64,000 nt of DNA from Streptomyces sp. BK239 (GCF_004217285.1 NZ_SHKS01000006.1:248001-312000), one strand, 5' to 3'; counted from the stretch's first letter, positions 41,785 to 51,046 are shown. The notes: generated from the sequence alone by a model not told the origin. Made by a program: numbers and translations.

Positions 41785-42624
41785 ATGAGCGAGGAGACCC
41801 GCAGCGAGACCTACGCCGAACTGGCCGCCGTCGGCCCCTACGGGGTCCACCCCGGCCACGCCCTGATCACCATGGTCGAACCCCACCCCGGCCATGAGTA
41901 CGCCTACAACCGCTGGTACGAGGACGACCACTACTACGCCGGCGCGATGGCCATGCCCTGGATGTACGCGGGCCGCCGCTGGGTCGCCACCCGCGACCTC
42001 CAGCTCCTGCGCGCCCCCGAGAAGTCGGCGATCGCCCAGCCCGTCACCGCCGGCTGCTACCTCTCCACCTACTGGATCACCGACGGCCGCTACGACGACC
42101 ACATGCGCTGGACGGTCGCCATCAACAAGCGCCTCAACCGGGACGCCCGCGTCTACCGCGACCGCACCCACGTCTTCACCGCGTTCCAGGACCACGAGAC
42201 GACCGTCTACCGCGACGGCGCGGCCGGCCCCCGCGACTTCCACGCCCTCGACCACCCCTACGCCGGACTGGTCCTCCAGGTCGTCGACGCCGACACCCCC
42301 GAGCAGCGCCCCGCCCTCCTGGACTGGCTGCGCACCCGCCTGCTCCCCCGGCGTCTCGCCGGCTCACCGACGGCGATGGTGACCGTCTTCCGCCCGACCC
42401 CCCTCCCCGGCGACCGCATGACCTACGTCAAGCAGGTCGAGGGCGTCGGCACCCGGCTGACCCTGCTGTGGTTCCTGCAGAGCGACCCCAGGGACTGCTG
42501 GGACGCCCACTTCGCCGACCTGGAGACGGCGGTGGGGGAGTCGGGCCTCGGACGGCTGGAACTGCTGGCGCCGTTCATCCCGACAGTCCCGGGCACGGAC
42601 GCCTACGTGGCGGACCTGCGCTGA
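41785..42624 (+). CDS. Conserved hypothetical protein, probable dimeric alpha-beta-barrel fold
   Basis: A 279-aa cytoplasmic protein without a recognised enzyme motif. It seems to consist of two ferredoxin-like modules: the first around HALITMVEPHPGHEYAYNRWYEDDHYYAGAMAMPWMYAGRRWVA and the second around HPYAGLVLQVVDADTPEQRPALLDWLRTRLLPRRL...TLLWFLQSDPRDCWDAHFADL. The W-Y-x-x-x-H pattern is typical of EthD/DABB-like proteins that accompany catabolic oxygenases or dehydratases. Operator copy 8 lies upstream, so it is probably part of the same regulon as the acyl-CoA and LLM genes, and it is divergent from an SDR. The start is ATG with GGAAGG-rich sequence about 10 bases upstream. Confidence 0.75.
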   Translation: MSEETRSETYAELAAVGPYGVHPGHALITMVEPHPGHEYAYNRWYEDDHYYAGAMAMPWMYAGRRWVATRDLQLLRAPEKSAIAQPVTAGCYLSTYWITDGRYDDHMRWTVAINKRLNRDARVYRDRTHVFTAFQDHETTVYRDGAAGPRDFHALDHPYAGLVLQVVDADTPEQRPALLDWLRTRLLPRRLAGSPTAMVTVFRPTPLPGDRMTYVKQVEGVGTRLTLLWFLQSDPRDCWDAHFADLETAVGESGLGRLELLAPFIPTVPGTDAYVADLR

Positions 42625-42677
42625 CCGGCCCAGGGCGGCGACGCCCACTCCGGCCGGCGGTCACCGGGACAGGAACC

Positions 42678-44651
42678 TCACCGCATCTCGTCCGGGCAAG
42701 GCGTCCCCCGGGGCAGCTCGTACGGCGCGGCAAGGCGATACGTCCCCGCCCGTGGAGCGACCAGCATCGTCCACTTGTCGCCCTCCCTGTCCTCCTCGGT
42801 CTCGAAGAGGCACCCGTTGAGGTTGTCGTACGTCTTGGCCTCGCCCTCGGAGCGGTCCTTGGACGCCTGGGTCTCCTGCGGCGGCTCCAGCTTCTCGCCC
42901 TCCGAGTCGACGATGCTCAGCCACGGCGAGTACGGGATCTTGATCAGCACCCGCCCGGCCTTCCGCACGTCGACCGTCAGCTCGCCCTGTGCCGCCCGCT
43001 GCACGACGGCGTTCGGCTCCGCGAGGGACGCGGGGTCCTTCACCCGGAACAGCTGCCAGTTGGCGTCGCCCCAGATCTGCTCCAGGAACGGCAGCCCGCG
43101 CTGCAGCAGCGCCCGCTCCCGCTGCCCGCCGTCGCCGTCGGGCTCGTCCTTCGGCAGGACCACGAAGTGCACGGCCCACCGCTGGAGCCACTGGTGGTAG
43201 TTCGCGGAGTTGAGGGTGTCGTCGTAGAAGAGGGGGTTGCGCTTCATGTCGGCCTGGCGGTTCCAGCCGCGGGCCAGGTTCACGTACGGCGCGAGCGCGG
43301 ACGCCTCCCGGTGCGAGCGGGCCGGCACGACCTCCACCCGGCCCCGCTCGGCGCCGACCTCCTGGAGTTCGTTGACCAGCGGCGCCAGCTCACGCGCCCA
43401 GGACGCCCTCGGCGTCGTGTGGATGATGTCGTCGACCGTCTTGAAGCCGACGAAGCCGACGAACACGGCCGTGGTCAGCACGATCGCGTACCACTTGCGG
43501 GTCTTCGGGGCCGCGAACGGCAGCGCCGCCATCAGCACCACACCCGCGAACAGCATCGGCAGCCGCGTGATGTTCGAGCCGATCTGCGAGCTCACGATCC
43601 ACACCATGAGCACCGCGGTCCCGTACACCGCCGCCGTGATCCGCACGGTCGTCCAGTCCTGCGGGACGGCGATGTAGACCACCACCGAGAACAGGATCGG
43701 CAGCACGGTCGAGCCGAACAGCATCGGCTGGGTGCCGGAGAACGGGAACAGCCACGCGGACAGCGCCACGACCACCGCCGGGGCGAGGCCCAGCGCCCAC
43801 GCGCCCGGCCGCCGCTTCTGCAGGAACATCGCGACGGCGACCAGCCCCACGAACAGGCCCGCCACCGGCGAGCCCATCGTGGCGAGCGCGGCCAGGGGCG
43901 CGGCGGCCAGCGCCTTCGCCCACCGCTTGTAGCGCCAGCGGTGCGGCCAGCAGAACACGACGGCGACCGCGCCGAGCGCGAACATGGTGCCGAGCCCGAA
44001 GGTGACCCGCCCCGAGATCGCGTTGCACAGCAGCCCGAACACGCCCGCCAGCGCCGGCGGCAGGGGGTCCCGTACCGGCCGGCAGCGCAGCAGGATCAGC
44101 GTCAGCAGCCCCGCCGAGATCGTCCCGGCGATCATCATCGTCGTACGGACGCCGAGCACGGACATCAGATACGGCGACACCACGCTGTACGACACCGGGT
44201 GCATCCCGCCGTACCAGGCGAGGTTGTACGCGGAGTCGGGGTGCCGGCCGACGAACTCGGCCCACGCGTCCTGCGCCGCCAGGTCCCCGCCGCTGTTCGC
44301 GAACGTGAAGAACCAGATGACGTGGAGGAGGCCGGACAGCAGGGTCACGGACAGCACGAGATGCCGCCGGCACCACGCGCGCGCCCGCTCGGCGACGCCG
44401 CCCGGAGCAGCGGTGGGCTCGGGGGCGGTCTCCTGCGGGGCGGTCTCCTGCGGGGCGGCGGTGGTGTTCCGCGGGCCGGCAGGCTCGGCGTCGGGTTTCA
44501 CGGGGTCACCGGAGGCGAGGTCGTCGTCGGGGGTGTCTGAGGAGTCTGGGGCAGCGGGGGCCGGGCGGGTGTCACGGTCGTGGTCGCCCGCCTGCGGCGC
44601 GGGCAGGCGCACCCGTGTGTCGTCGGCGCGTCTCGGCTCCGCAGTGGCCAC
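42678..44651 (-). CDS. Polytopic membrane protein with extracytoplasmic C-terminal domain (GT-C-like)
   Basis: A 657-aa membrane protein often auto-named MFS transporter, but the pattern is different: a disordered Pro/Asp-rich N-tail (about 80 residues), ten or more transmembrane helices (HLVLSVTLLSGLLHVIWFFTFA onward), then a soluble C-terminal region of about 200 residues (REASALAPYVNLARGWNRQADMKRNPLFYDD..., ending CPDEMR). Large loops with Asp after helix 1 (GGDLAAQDAWAEFVGRHPDSAYNLAWYGGMHP) resemble GT-C glycosyltransferases that use polyprenyl-phosphate sugars. The start GTG 44651 has GGGGAG upstream; an alternative GTG at 44768 lies within the terminator of the preceding gene and is less likely. 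Function unproven. Confidence 0.75.
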   Translation of the reverse strand: MATAEPRRADDTRVRLPAPQAGDHDRDTRPAPAAPDSSDTPDDDLASGDPVKPDAEPAGPRNTTAAPQETAPQETAPEPTAAPGGVAERARAWCRRHLVLSVTLLSGLLHVIWFFTFANSGGDLAAQDAWAEFVGRHPDSAYNLAWYGGMHPVSYSVVSPYLMSVLGVRTTMMIAGTISAGLLTLILLRCRPVRDPLPPALAGVFGLLCNAISGRVTFGLGTMFALGAVAVVFCWPHRWRYKRWAKALAAAPLAALATMGSPVAGLFVGLVAVAMFLQKRRPGAWALGLAPAVVVALSAWLFPFSGTQPMLFGSTVLPILFSVVVYIAVPQDWTTVRITAAVYGTAVLMVWIVSSQIGSNITRLPMLFAGVVLMAALPFAAPKTRKWYAIVLTTAVFVGFVGFKTVDDIIHTTPRASWARELAPLVNELQEVGAERGRVEVVPARSHREASALAPYVNLARGWNRQADMKRNPLFYDDTLNSANYHQWLQRWAVHFVVLPKDEPDGDGGQRERALLQRGLPFLEQIWGDANWQLFRVKDPASLAEPNAVVQRAAQGELTVDVRKAGRVLIKIPYSPWLSIVDSEGEKLEPPQETQASKDRSEGEAKTYDNLNGCLFETEEDREGDKWTMLVAPRAGTYRLAAPYELPRGTPCPDEMR

Positions 44652-44762
44652 CTGAAGGCACTCCCCGTGTCCCGTCTTCCCGTCCTCGGCCGCGTCGCGT
44701 TCGCGTCCGCTGCACGGCCGCGTCGCCACGACCGCCGACCTGTCCCGGTTCGGGACGCTAGC

Positions 44763-44798
44763 ACGCACCCCGCCGGGCGGCTGCCCGGCGGGGTGCGT
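44763..44798. terminator. Terminator of the D-Ala-D-Ala carboxypeptidase gene
   Basis: A perfect 16-bp inverted repeat (44763-44778 with 44783-44798) with a 4-base loop, 26 bases past the carboxypeptidase stop. It separates that gene from the membrane protein downstream. Confidence 0.9.
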
Positions 44799-44823
44799 GA
44801 GGGTGCTGTGAGCGGGGCGGGGC

Positions 44824-47301
44824 TCAGCTGACGCGGGTCAGCTTGTCCAGGAAGCCCGGCTCGGCCAGCTCCGACTTGAGCGCGACCGGAACCTTGACGG
44901 CCCCGCTGACCCCGTCGCCGACGGTGAGCGTGCCCACCTGGGTGCCCGCCTTCGCCGTGTGCGGAACCTCACCGGGGGCGAACGACAGCTTCACCGTCAG
45001 TCCGGCCCAGCCGACCGCCGAGACGTCCTCGGTCGCCACGACGGGCGTGTGGTGCCCCATCTTGTCGTCCACGTACCCGACGACGTCGCCCTTCTTGAGG
45101 ATCTTCGCCGAGGTCATCGCGTCCTGGGCGGCGAGCAGCGCGGTCTTGCTGACCGCGTTGACCGTGTCGATGATCGGCGCGGTGTGCTGGCCGAGGACCG
45201 CGCCCACCAGGGTGACGGTCTTGCCGCCGGCCTCCTTGGTCGCGGCGAACAGCAGGTTGCCGCCGGCCTTGCTGGTGGAGCCGGTCTTCAGGCCGATGGC
45301 GTTGTTGAACGGCACGAGCGTGTTGTAGTTGCGCCACTCCTTGCCGGTCGGGTCGAACCACTTCGGCAGCTTGGTGATCTCCACCAGGGAGGGGATCTTC
45401 ACCAGCTCGTTGCCGAGCTTCACCTGGTCCGCGGCGGTGGAGACGGTGGTCTCCTTCAGCCCCGAAGCGTCGGTGTACGTCGTGTTCGTCATCCCCAGCC
45501 GCTTGGCGGTGGCGTTCATCTTGGCGATGAAGGCCGCCTCGTTGCCCGCGTCCCAACGGGCCAGCAGCCGGGCGATGTTGTTTGCCGAGGGGATCATCAC
45601 GGCCGACAGGGCCTGACGCAGGGTGAGCTTGTCGCCCGCCTTGACGGTGTTGAGGGTGGACTCGCCGCCGCTGACGTCGTAGCCGCCCTCCTTCTCGGCG
45701 GTGGGGTCGACGGTGATGGCCGGCCCCTCCTCGCCCGACTTCAGCGTGTGGTCCTTGAGCACGACGTACGCCGTCATCGCCTTCGCCACCGAGCCGATGG
45801 CCACGGGCTTCTGGTCGCCGAAGCCGCTCATGGTGCCGATGCCGGTGACGTCCATCGAGCCCTGGCCCTCCCCGGGCCACGGCAGCGTGAGCTTGCCGCC
45901 CTCGAAGGTGTACGTCTCCTTCGCGGTGAGAGCCAGCGCGGGCGCCGGGAGCGGCCGTACGGCCTGCGCGATCGCGAACACGATCACCAGCAGCACGAAC
46001 AGCGGCGTCCAGATCTTGACCCGGCGGCCCAGCGTGCGCAGCGGGGTGGGCGGGGGCGGCGGGGTGTTGGTCAGCTCGGCCAGCAGGTCCAGCGGCGGCT
46101 TGGGCGGCAGCGGCTGCTGGGTGGTGCGCTCGGGGCCGATCTGCGGCACGACGGCGGTGGCGTCGGCGGCCGGCTTCGAGGGCTCGGTGGTCGGCTGCGG
46201 GGACGGCTTGGCGGCCGGCTTGGCCTCAGGCTTGGCGGTCGTCTTGGCGTCGGGCTCGGCCGGGGCGGGCTTGGGCTCGGCCGGGGCGGCGGTCGGCGGC
46301 TTGCGGGTGGAGGGGTCGTCGAGGGGCTTGAGCGCGACGAACTTGCTGGTGCGCTCGGGGGCGGGGGTGGGGTCGGGCTCCGCCTCGCCGTCGGCGGCCT
46401 TCGGCTTGTCGGCGTCGGCCTTCGGCTTGTCGGTGGCCGGCTTCTTCGCGTCCTTCTTCGCCCCGGACGCGGGCTCGGTGGCGTCGCCGCCGAGCTTCAG
46501 CATCGTGGTGGGCTGGTCCACGGCGGGCTTGGCGGACGGCATCTTGAAGATGGCGGTGGGCTGGTCGACGGGGGCGTCGGTGTCGGCGTCCTCGTCGTCT
46601 TCGGCGGCCTCGGGGGACTTGGCGTCCTCGGCGTCCGTGTCGTTCTCGGGGGCGTCGTCGGCCTTGCCGGCTTCGGGCTCGTCGTCCTCGGAGGTCTCGC
46701 CGCCCTCGGGAGCCTCGTCCTCAGCCTTCGCGTCGTCCGTCTCGTCCTCGGTCTTCGCGTCGTCCTTCGCGGCCCACTTGGGCGCGGACTTGGCGGCGGG
46801 CTTCGCCTCGGAGTCCTTCTCGGACTCCTTCTCGGCCTCGGACGACTCCTCGGTCCCGTCCGCTTCCTTTGCGTCCTTTGCGTCCTTCGTGCTCTCCGGG
46901 GCCTTCCCGGCCGTCTTCTCGTCCGCGGAGGACACCCACTGGGCCACCGCGGCCCGCAGACGCTCGTCGCCGCTCCCCGAGCCGCCGGAAGCGCCGTCGG
47001 AGGCGCCGGCCTTCTCCGTGGAGCCCTCGGCGGCCTCTGAGGCCTCCTCAGCGCTCTCCTCGGGCTCGCCCGGTTCTTCCTGCCGGTCCTCGTCGGTCTT
47101 CAGCTCGCGGACGGAGAACACCCTTGTCGCCGTGTCCACACCCCCGCGTGCCGCACTCGACGAACTCGACGCCTCGCCGTCACGTGCCGCCGCGACCCTG
47201 GGATCCCGAGCCTCGGGAACCGCGCCGGCGCTCCCCGACGTCGGTTCTGCCGACGACTCGCGCTGCTTCGACTTCGACTTGTCGGGGGACTCGCCCGCCA
47301 C
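44824..47301 (-). CDS. D-alanyl-D-alanine carboxypeptidase (S11, DacA-like) with long acidic cytoplasmic region
   Basis: A penicillin-binding protein that trims pentapeptide stems of peptidoglycan. The GTG at 47301 follows GAGGAGG by 5 bases and gives 825 aa. The first 430 residues are disordered and very acidic (Glu/Asp/Lys/Ala repeats), followed by a single transmembrane helix (IWTPLFVLLVIVFAIAQAV, about 430-450) and the extracellular S11 domain. Catalytic motifs: S504-VAK507 (SxxK), S572-A-N574 (SxN) and K672-TG (KTG). The tail carries two copies of VDQPT(A/T)(I/M)(F/L)K at about 260-290, which look like Thr phosphorylation sites. Ordinary DacA proteins lack this N-terminal region; it is usual only in Streptomyces relatives. 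Confidence 0.93.
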   Translation of the reverse strand: MAGESPDKSKSKQRESSAEPTSGSAGAVPEARDPRVAAARDGEASSSSSAARGGVDTATRVFSVRELKTDEDRQEEPGEPEESAEEASEAAEGSTEKAGASDGASGGSGSGDERLRAAVAQWVSSADEKTAGKAPESTKDAKDAKEADGTEESSEAEKESEKDSEAKPAAKSAPKWAAKDDAKTEDETDDAKAEDEAPEGGETSEDDEPEAGKADDAPENDTDAEDAKSPEAAEDDEDADTDAPVDQPTAIFKMPSAKPAVDQPTTMLKLGGDATEPASGAKKDAKKPATDKPKADADKPKAADGEAEPDPTPAPERTSKFVALKPLDDPSTRKPPTAAPAEPKPAPAEPDAKTTAKPEAKPAAKPSPQPTTEPSKPAADATAVVPQIGPERTTQQPLPPKPPLDLLAELTNTPPPPPTPLRTLGRRVKIWTPLFVLLVIVFAIAQAVRPLPAPALALTAKETYTFEGGKLTLPWPGEGQGSMDVTGIGTMSGFGDQKPVAIGSVAKAMTAYVVLKDHTLKSGEEGPAITVDPTAEKEGGYDVSGGESTLNTVKAGDKLTLRQALSAVMIPSANNIARLLARWDAGNEAAFIAKMNATAKRLGMTNTTYTDASGLKETTVSTAADQVKLGNELVKIPSLVEITKLPKWFDPTGKEWRNYNTLVPFNNAIGLKTGSTSKAGGNLLFAATKEAGGKTVTLVGAVLGQHTAPIIDTVNAVSKTALLAAQDAMTSAKILKKGDVVGYVDDKMGHHTPVVATEDVSAVGWAGLTVKLSFAPGEVPHTAKAGTQVGTLTVGDGVSGAVKVPVALKSELAEPGFLDKLTRVS

Positions 47302-47539
47302 CGATGCCTCCTCATGTGCCGCACGCCCACCGCGCGCGCCTGCCGAACCGTGAACCGCCGCCCGTGACAGTGCCGTACGCGCTGTCCGAACCATCTACCA
47401 GTGTCCTGGGTAGTGACCTTGGCTCCTGCGGTAGACGAGAACGACATACCTACTGGTTCCACTACGAACCGGTCACGCACCCTCGACAGATGAATGTGAG
47501 AGGGGTCACCCTGTCATTCATCCACGCGGGGAGGCATGG

Positions 47540-48295
47540 ATGGGCAGGAGCCGCAGAACACTTCCGGAGGAGCTTCTGCTGCTGGCATTGGACCCGACCA
47601 CGGGTACCACTGCGCAGCCGCAGTCGCTCGACCTTGGTCTGGCCGGAGCGCAGCTAGTGGAGCTGGCGCTGGCCGGACGGATAGCCCCAGACGGGGATCG
47701 TATCGCCGTGGTGTCCCCACGGCCGACTGGAGATCCGACTCTGGACTGCGCGTTGGAGTTGCTGCGAAGGCGCGGCGCTCCCGTACGGGCCGTCCACTGG
47801 ATCGGCGGACCCCGGCTGGGGCTCCGTCAGACCTACCTCTCGCATCTGGAGCGGTGCGGCATGGTGCATGCCGTGGCGGGCCAGATGTGCGGAGTGCTGC
47901 CGACGACTCGCTACCAGGCGACCGACACGGCGATCAGCCGGGAGATCAGGGCCCGGCTGGACTCCGCGATCCGCACCGGCGTGCCGCCGGACCCGCGGAC
48001 CGCGGCGCTCGCCGCGCTGGCGCACGCGGTCGGGCTCGGCAAGCACCTGTACCCGGGCAACGAGGGACGCTCGTCCCGTTCCCGGCTGCGGGACCTGATC
48101 AGGCACGACCCCATGGGCGGCCTCGTGGCGCACGCCGTGATGGACGTTCAGAACGGCGCGGCGGCCCAGCCGCGCCGGAGCCCGGCCCAGGCCGGCCGTC
48201 AGGCCGGACCGGGAGTGAGGACGGCCCCGGAGCCCGCCCGTGGCGTTCCGGCGCAGCCTCATCGAAGCGCCATGGCACGTGTCGTGGCCCACTGA
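47540..48295 (+). CDS. GPP34 (GOLPH3/VPS74-like) family protein
   Basis: A 251-aa protein related to the yeast and human phosphatidylinositol-4-phosphate binding Golgi proteins; in actinomycetes the family is expanded and its role is unknown, possibly membrane-lipid related. Motifs: RRTLPEELLLLALDPTTGTT at the N-terminus, LDLGLAGAQLVELALAGRI, RLGLRQTYLSHLERCGMVHA and DPRTAALAALAHAVGLGKHLYPG. The last 50 residues are Pro/Arg/Gln-rich and probably disordered. It is divergent from the DacA-type gene with 238 bases between them, and 298 bases upstream of the Scr1-type regulator. The start is ATG. Confidence 0.9.
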   Translation: MGRSRRTLPEELLLLALDPTTGTTAQPQSLDLGLAGAQLVELALAGRIAPDGDRIAVVSPRPTGDPTLDCALELLRRRGAPVRAVHWIGGPRLGLRQTYLSHLERCGMVHAVAGQMCGVLPTTRYQATDTAISREIRARLDSAIRTGVPPDPRTAALAALAHAVGLGKHLYPGNEGRSSRSRLRDLIRHDPMGGLVAHAVMDVQNGAAAQPRRSPAQAGRQAGPGVRTAPEPARGVPAQPHRSAMARVVAH

Positions 48296-48593
48296 GCACC
48301 GTTGAGGGACGGCTGACGGGGATCCCCTTCACCCCCGTGAGACCCGTAGTACCTGTTGCGATGTGTACGACCCGTAAGACCCGTTCGGGAGCCGCCGCGG
48401 CCCGCGCGGGGCGGTGACGCCGTACGTCCCTCAGGGACGCCTTCGGTGTCGCCGTCCCGCGCGGACGCATGTCCGGGGCAGGCGATCGCATATCCACAGT
48501 TTTCCAGCGGTGGAAAGCACCTTGGTGGCAGTCTGCTCAACAGCAGATACGCAAAGTGTCAGATACAGGCATGCAGCCGGAGGTGCACGTCCC

Positions 48594-49451
48594 GTGGCGT
48601 CGAATGTCAATCCCACCGTCCGGCGGCGCCGGCTGGGCCAGGAGTTGCGCAAACTCCGCGAGGACAAGGGCATGACGGCGGAACAGGTCGCCGACCGCCT
48701 GCTCGTGTCGCAGTCGAAGATCAGCCGTCTGGAGAACGGCCGGCGCAGCATCAGCCAGCGTGACGTCCGCGATCTGTGCGGGGTGTACGAGGTCGAGGAC
48801 CAGCGGATGGTCGACTCGCTGATGGAGATGGCCAAGGACTCCCGTCAGCAGGGCTGGTGGCACGCCTTCGGGGATGTCCCCTACAGCGTCTACATCGGCC
48901 TGGAGACCGACGCGGCGAGCCTGCGCGTGTACGACCCGCAGGTGGTGCCCGGCCTGCTGCAGACCCGTCAGTACGCCGAGACGCTGATCGCCGGCGCGCT
49001 GCCGGAGACCGCGCCGGCCGAGATCGACAAGCGGGTGCAGGTGCGGATGCGCCGTCAGGAACGCATCAGCGCCGAGGAGAACCCGCTGCGGCTGTGGACG
49101 GTGATGGACGAGGCGGCGCTGCGTCGAGTCGTGGGCGGCAGGTCCCTGATGCGGGATCAGCTGGAGTATCTCGTCGAGCAGTCCCAACTGCCGCACGTCA
49201 CCGTGCAGGTGATCCCCTTCGACATGGGCGCGCACCCGGGCCTGAACGGCCAGTACGCGATCCTGGAGTTCCCCGACGCGTCCGACTCCAGCGTCGTCTA
49301 CATCGAGGGCGTCACCAGCGATCTGTACCTGGAGAAGCCGAACGACGTCCAGAAGTACAGCGTGATGTACGAGCATCTGCGGGCGCAGGCGCTGAACGTC
49401 GAGCAGTCCCGGCAGTTCATCTCGCGGATCGCCAAGGAGTACGCCCAGTAG
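48594..49451 (+). CDS. scr1: XRE-family regulator of the Scr1 antitoxin-like group (HTH plus DUF5753)
   Basis: A 285-aa DNA-binding protein. The GTG at 48594 follows GGAGG by 10 bases; a much longer in-frame reading from 48414 has no support. The N-terminal helix-turn-helix (RRRRLGQELRKLREDKGMTAEQVADRLLVSQSKISRLENGRRSISQRDVRDLCGVYEV, residues about 7-65) precedes a DUF5753 domain ending VEQSRQFISRIAKEYAQ. With the DUF397 protein downstream it matches the S. coelicolor Scr1/Scr2 pair, described as toxin-antitoxin-like and affecting antibiotic production; many paralogues (WhiJ/AbaA-type) exist in Streptomyces. The orthology to Scr1 rests on gene order, so the symbol is tentative. Confidence 0.88.
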   Translation: MASNVNPTVRRRRLGQELRKLREDKGMTAEQVADRLLVSQSKISRLENGRRSISQRDVRDLCGVYEVEDQRMVDSLMEMAKDSRQQGWWHAFGDVPYSVYIGLETDAASLRVYDPQVVPGLLQTRQYAETLIAGALPETAPAEIDKRVQVRMRRQERISAEENPLRLWTVMDEAALRRVVGGRSLMRDQLEYLVEQSQLPHVTVQVIPFDMGAHPGLNGQYAILEFPDASDSSVVYIEGVTSDLYLEKPNDVQKYSVMYEHLRAQALNVEQSRQFISRIAKEYAQ

Positions 49452-49703
49452 AGCCGTCGGCGGCCGCTGAGAGGCCGTCGGGTGGGGAAGGTGCCGCAGA
49501 GTACACCCCACCCGACCGGGATGGAAGACTCATCTGGAATATGCCATCCGGTCGAGTGAATAGTCGCTTCGTACGTCGATGTCGGCGAGTAGCGTCGATC
49601 ACGCCATCGGGCAACGCCGTTGGCGGAAACCGTTCCTGGGCTCGCGTTCCTGCCCGGGGCGGCGACACAGCAACTCATCACACCGGCAATCCGGAGCAAA
49701 AAA

Positions 49704-49895
49704 ATGGCAATTCGTCAGGGTGCCACGGACACGTGGACCAAGTCCTCCTACTCCACCGGCAACGGCGCGTGCGTCGAGGTCAAGTCGCCGGTCGTCGCGG
49801 CCATGGCCGTGCGGGACTCCAAGGTCGAGAACGGGCCCGTGCTGGACTTCCCCGCCACCGCGTGGAACGTCTTCGTCGCCTCGGTCAAGGCGTAG
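49704..49895 (+). CDS. scr2: DUF397 small protein (Scr2/AbaA-type partner)
   Basis: A 63-aa acidic protein typical of the DUF397 family: WTKSSYSTGNGACVEVKSP and VAVRDSK-like segment (MAVRDSKVENGPVLDFPATAWNVFVASVK). These proteins act with neighbouring Scr1-like HTH proteins in developmental or antibiotic control and are thought to form toxin-antitoxin-like couples. The ATG at 49704 is preceded by GGAG 7 bases away and an A-rich run. An in-frame extension upstream to 49620 is not needed. The 252-base gap from the HTH gene may hold a separate promoter; a separately initiated transcript is common for this family. Confidence 0.9.
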   Translation: MAIRQGATDTWTKSSYSTGNGACVEVKSPVVAAMAVRDSKVENGPVLDFPATAWNVFVASVKA

Positions 49896-50039
49896 TCTCC
49901 GGTCACGGCTCAGGGGGAGGACAGGTCCTGAACTCCTCGCCCCGCGCCGCGACCGGCCAAGCCCTCTCGACGAGCTCGCCGTCCTTGCCGAGGGGGCTCG
50001 GCTTGCGCCCTGGCGCACTCGGGGATCCCTCGGGGAGCC

Positions 50040-50543
50040 TCAGCCCAGGTGCTTCTCGACAGCGGCGACGACCTCGGCGGACTCCGGCTCGGTCTGCGGC
50101 GAGAAACGGGCCACGACCGTGCCGTCCCGCCCGATGAGGAACTTCTCGAAGTTCCAGCGGATGTCGCCGGAGTGGCCCTCGGCGTCGGGGAAGTCGACGA
50201 GCCGCTCGTAGAGGGGGTGCCGGCCGTCCCCGTTCACCTCGACCTTCTCGGTCAGCGGGAAGGTCACGCCGTACGTGGCGGAGCAGAACTCGGCGATCTC
50301 CTCGGCGGAGCCCGGCTCCTGCCCGAGGAACTGGTTGCACGGCACCCCGAGCACGGTGAAGCCCTGCCCGGCGTACCGCTCCTGGAGCCGCTCCAGCCCC
50401 GTGTACTGCGGGGTCAGGCCGCACTTGGACGCGACGTTCACCACCAGCACGACCTGCCCGGCATACCGCGAGAGCTCAGCGCCGCCTCCCTTGAGCGCAC
50501 CGATCTCCACGTCGAGGGGCGAACCAACAGCATCAGTAGTCAT
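50040..50543 (-). CDS. Glutathione peroxidase-family thiol peroxidase
   Basis: A 167-aa thioredoxin-fold peroxidase that reduces organic or hydrogen peroxides; without glutathione in actinomycetes it likely uses thioredoxin or mycothiol-linked systems. The active site is Cys rather than Sec: VVLVVNVASKCGLTPQYTGLERLQERY. A second conserved Cys-containing stretch FTVLGVPCNQFLGQEPGSAEEIAEFC supplies the likely resolving residues; the tetrad members Gln and Trp appear in NQF and RWNFEKFL. Length is normal. The gene lies at the right end of the DacA-Scr block; a six-base-pair GCCGAG hairpin at 49987-50002 separates it from the convergent DUF397 gene. Confidence 0.93.
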   Translation of the reverse strand: MTTDAVGSPLDVEIGALKGGGAELSRYAGQVVLVVNVASKCGLTPQYTGLERLQERYAGQGFTVLGVPCNQFLGQEPGSAEEIAEFCSATYGVTFPLTEKVEVNGDGRHPLYERLVDFPDAEGHSGDIRWNFEKFLIGRDGTVVARFSPQTEPESAEVVAAVEKHLG

Positions 50544-50646
50544 GCCCGCGATGCTAAACGCTCCGCTGCCTCAGCCCGCCCCTCACCTGGGCGCGGTGCC
50601 TGGAAAGCACCGTGCACGCGTCTGCGCCGAGCCTCGATGCGTTGTC

Positions 50647-50721
50647 GGTTCGGTGCTGCGCCGTCGTGGCGGGTCGCGCAGTTCCCCGCGCCCCTACGCG
50701 GCGCTGCCGCACCCGGTGTCC
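50647..50721. repeat. 75-bp Streptomyces dispersed repeat, copy A
   Basis: Begins GGTTCGGTGCTGCGCCGTCG and contains CGCAGTTCCCCGCGCCCCTA. The CGCAGTTCCCCGCGCCCC string is a very common intergenic element in Streptomyces genomes. It matches copy B except at two positions. Confidence 0.88.
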
Positions 50722-50765
50722 AGCCGTGCGGCTTGGGCCGGGTGGGGTGGCCGCGATGCGTCGGG

Positions 50766-50840
50766 GGTTCGGTGCTGCGCCGTCGTGGCTGCTCGCGCAG
50801 TTCCCCGCGCCCCTACGCGGCGCTGCCGCACCCGGTGTCC
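50766..50840. repeat. 75-bp Streptomyces dispersed repeat, copy B
   Basis: Starts exactly 119 bases after copy A and agrees at 73 of 75 positions by hand comparison. Both are in the same orientation, suggesting a local duplication of about 119 bp. Confidence 0.88.
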
Positions 50841-51046
50841 GCCCAGCGTCCCGCCCTGGCCGCGCAAGCCGCGCGCCCGCTCAGCCGGGGTCCGCACGTC
50901 CGCCCAACCCCGCGGGCTCGCCCGTCCGCCCAGCCGCGCGGCCCGCCCGTCCGTCCAACCGCGGGCAGTCGTGCCGCTGGGGCGGCACGGGTGGGCGCGG
51001 CGGCACCCCGGCAGCGCCGGGCTGCGCGGCCCACCCCCAGTCCCGG

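Noticed and set aside
44652..44768. Longer start (GTG 44768) for the polytopic membrane protein
   Set aside because: It overlaps the strong terminator hairpin at 44763-44798, so its transcript start must be further downstream.
48414..48593. Longer N-terminus for the Scr1-type regulator
   Set aside because: No ribosome site, non-family sequence and weak codon bias; the GTG at 48594 follows GGAGG and begins the HTH.
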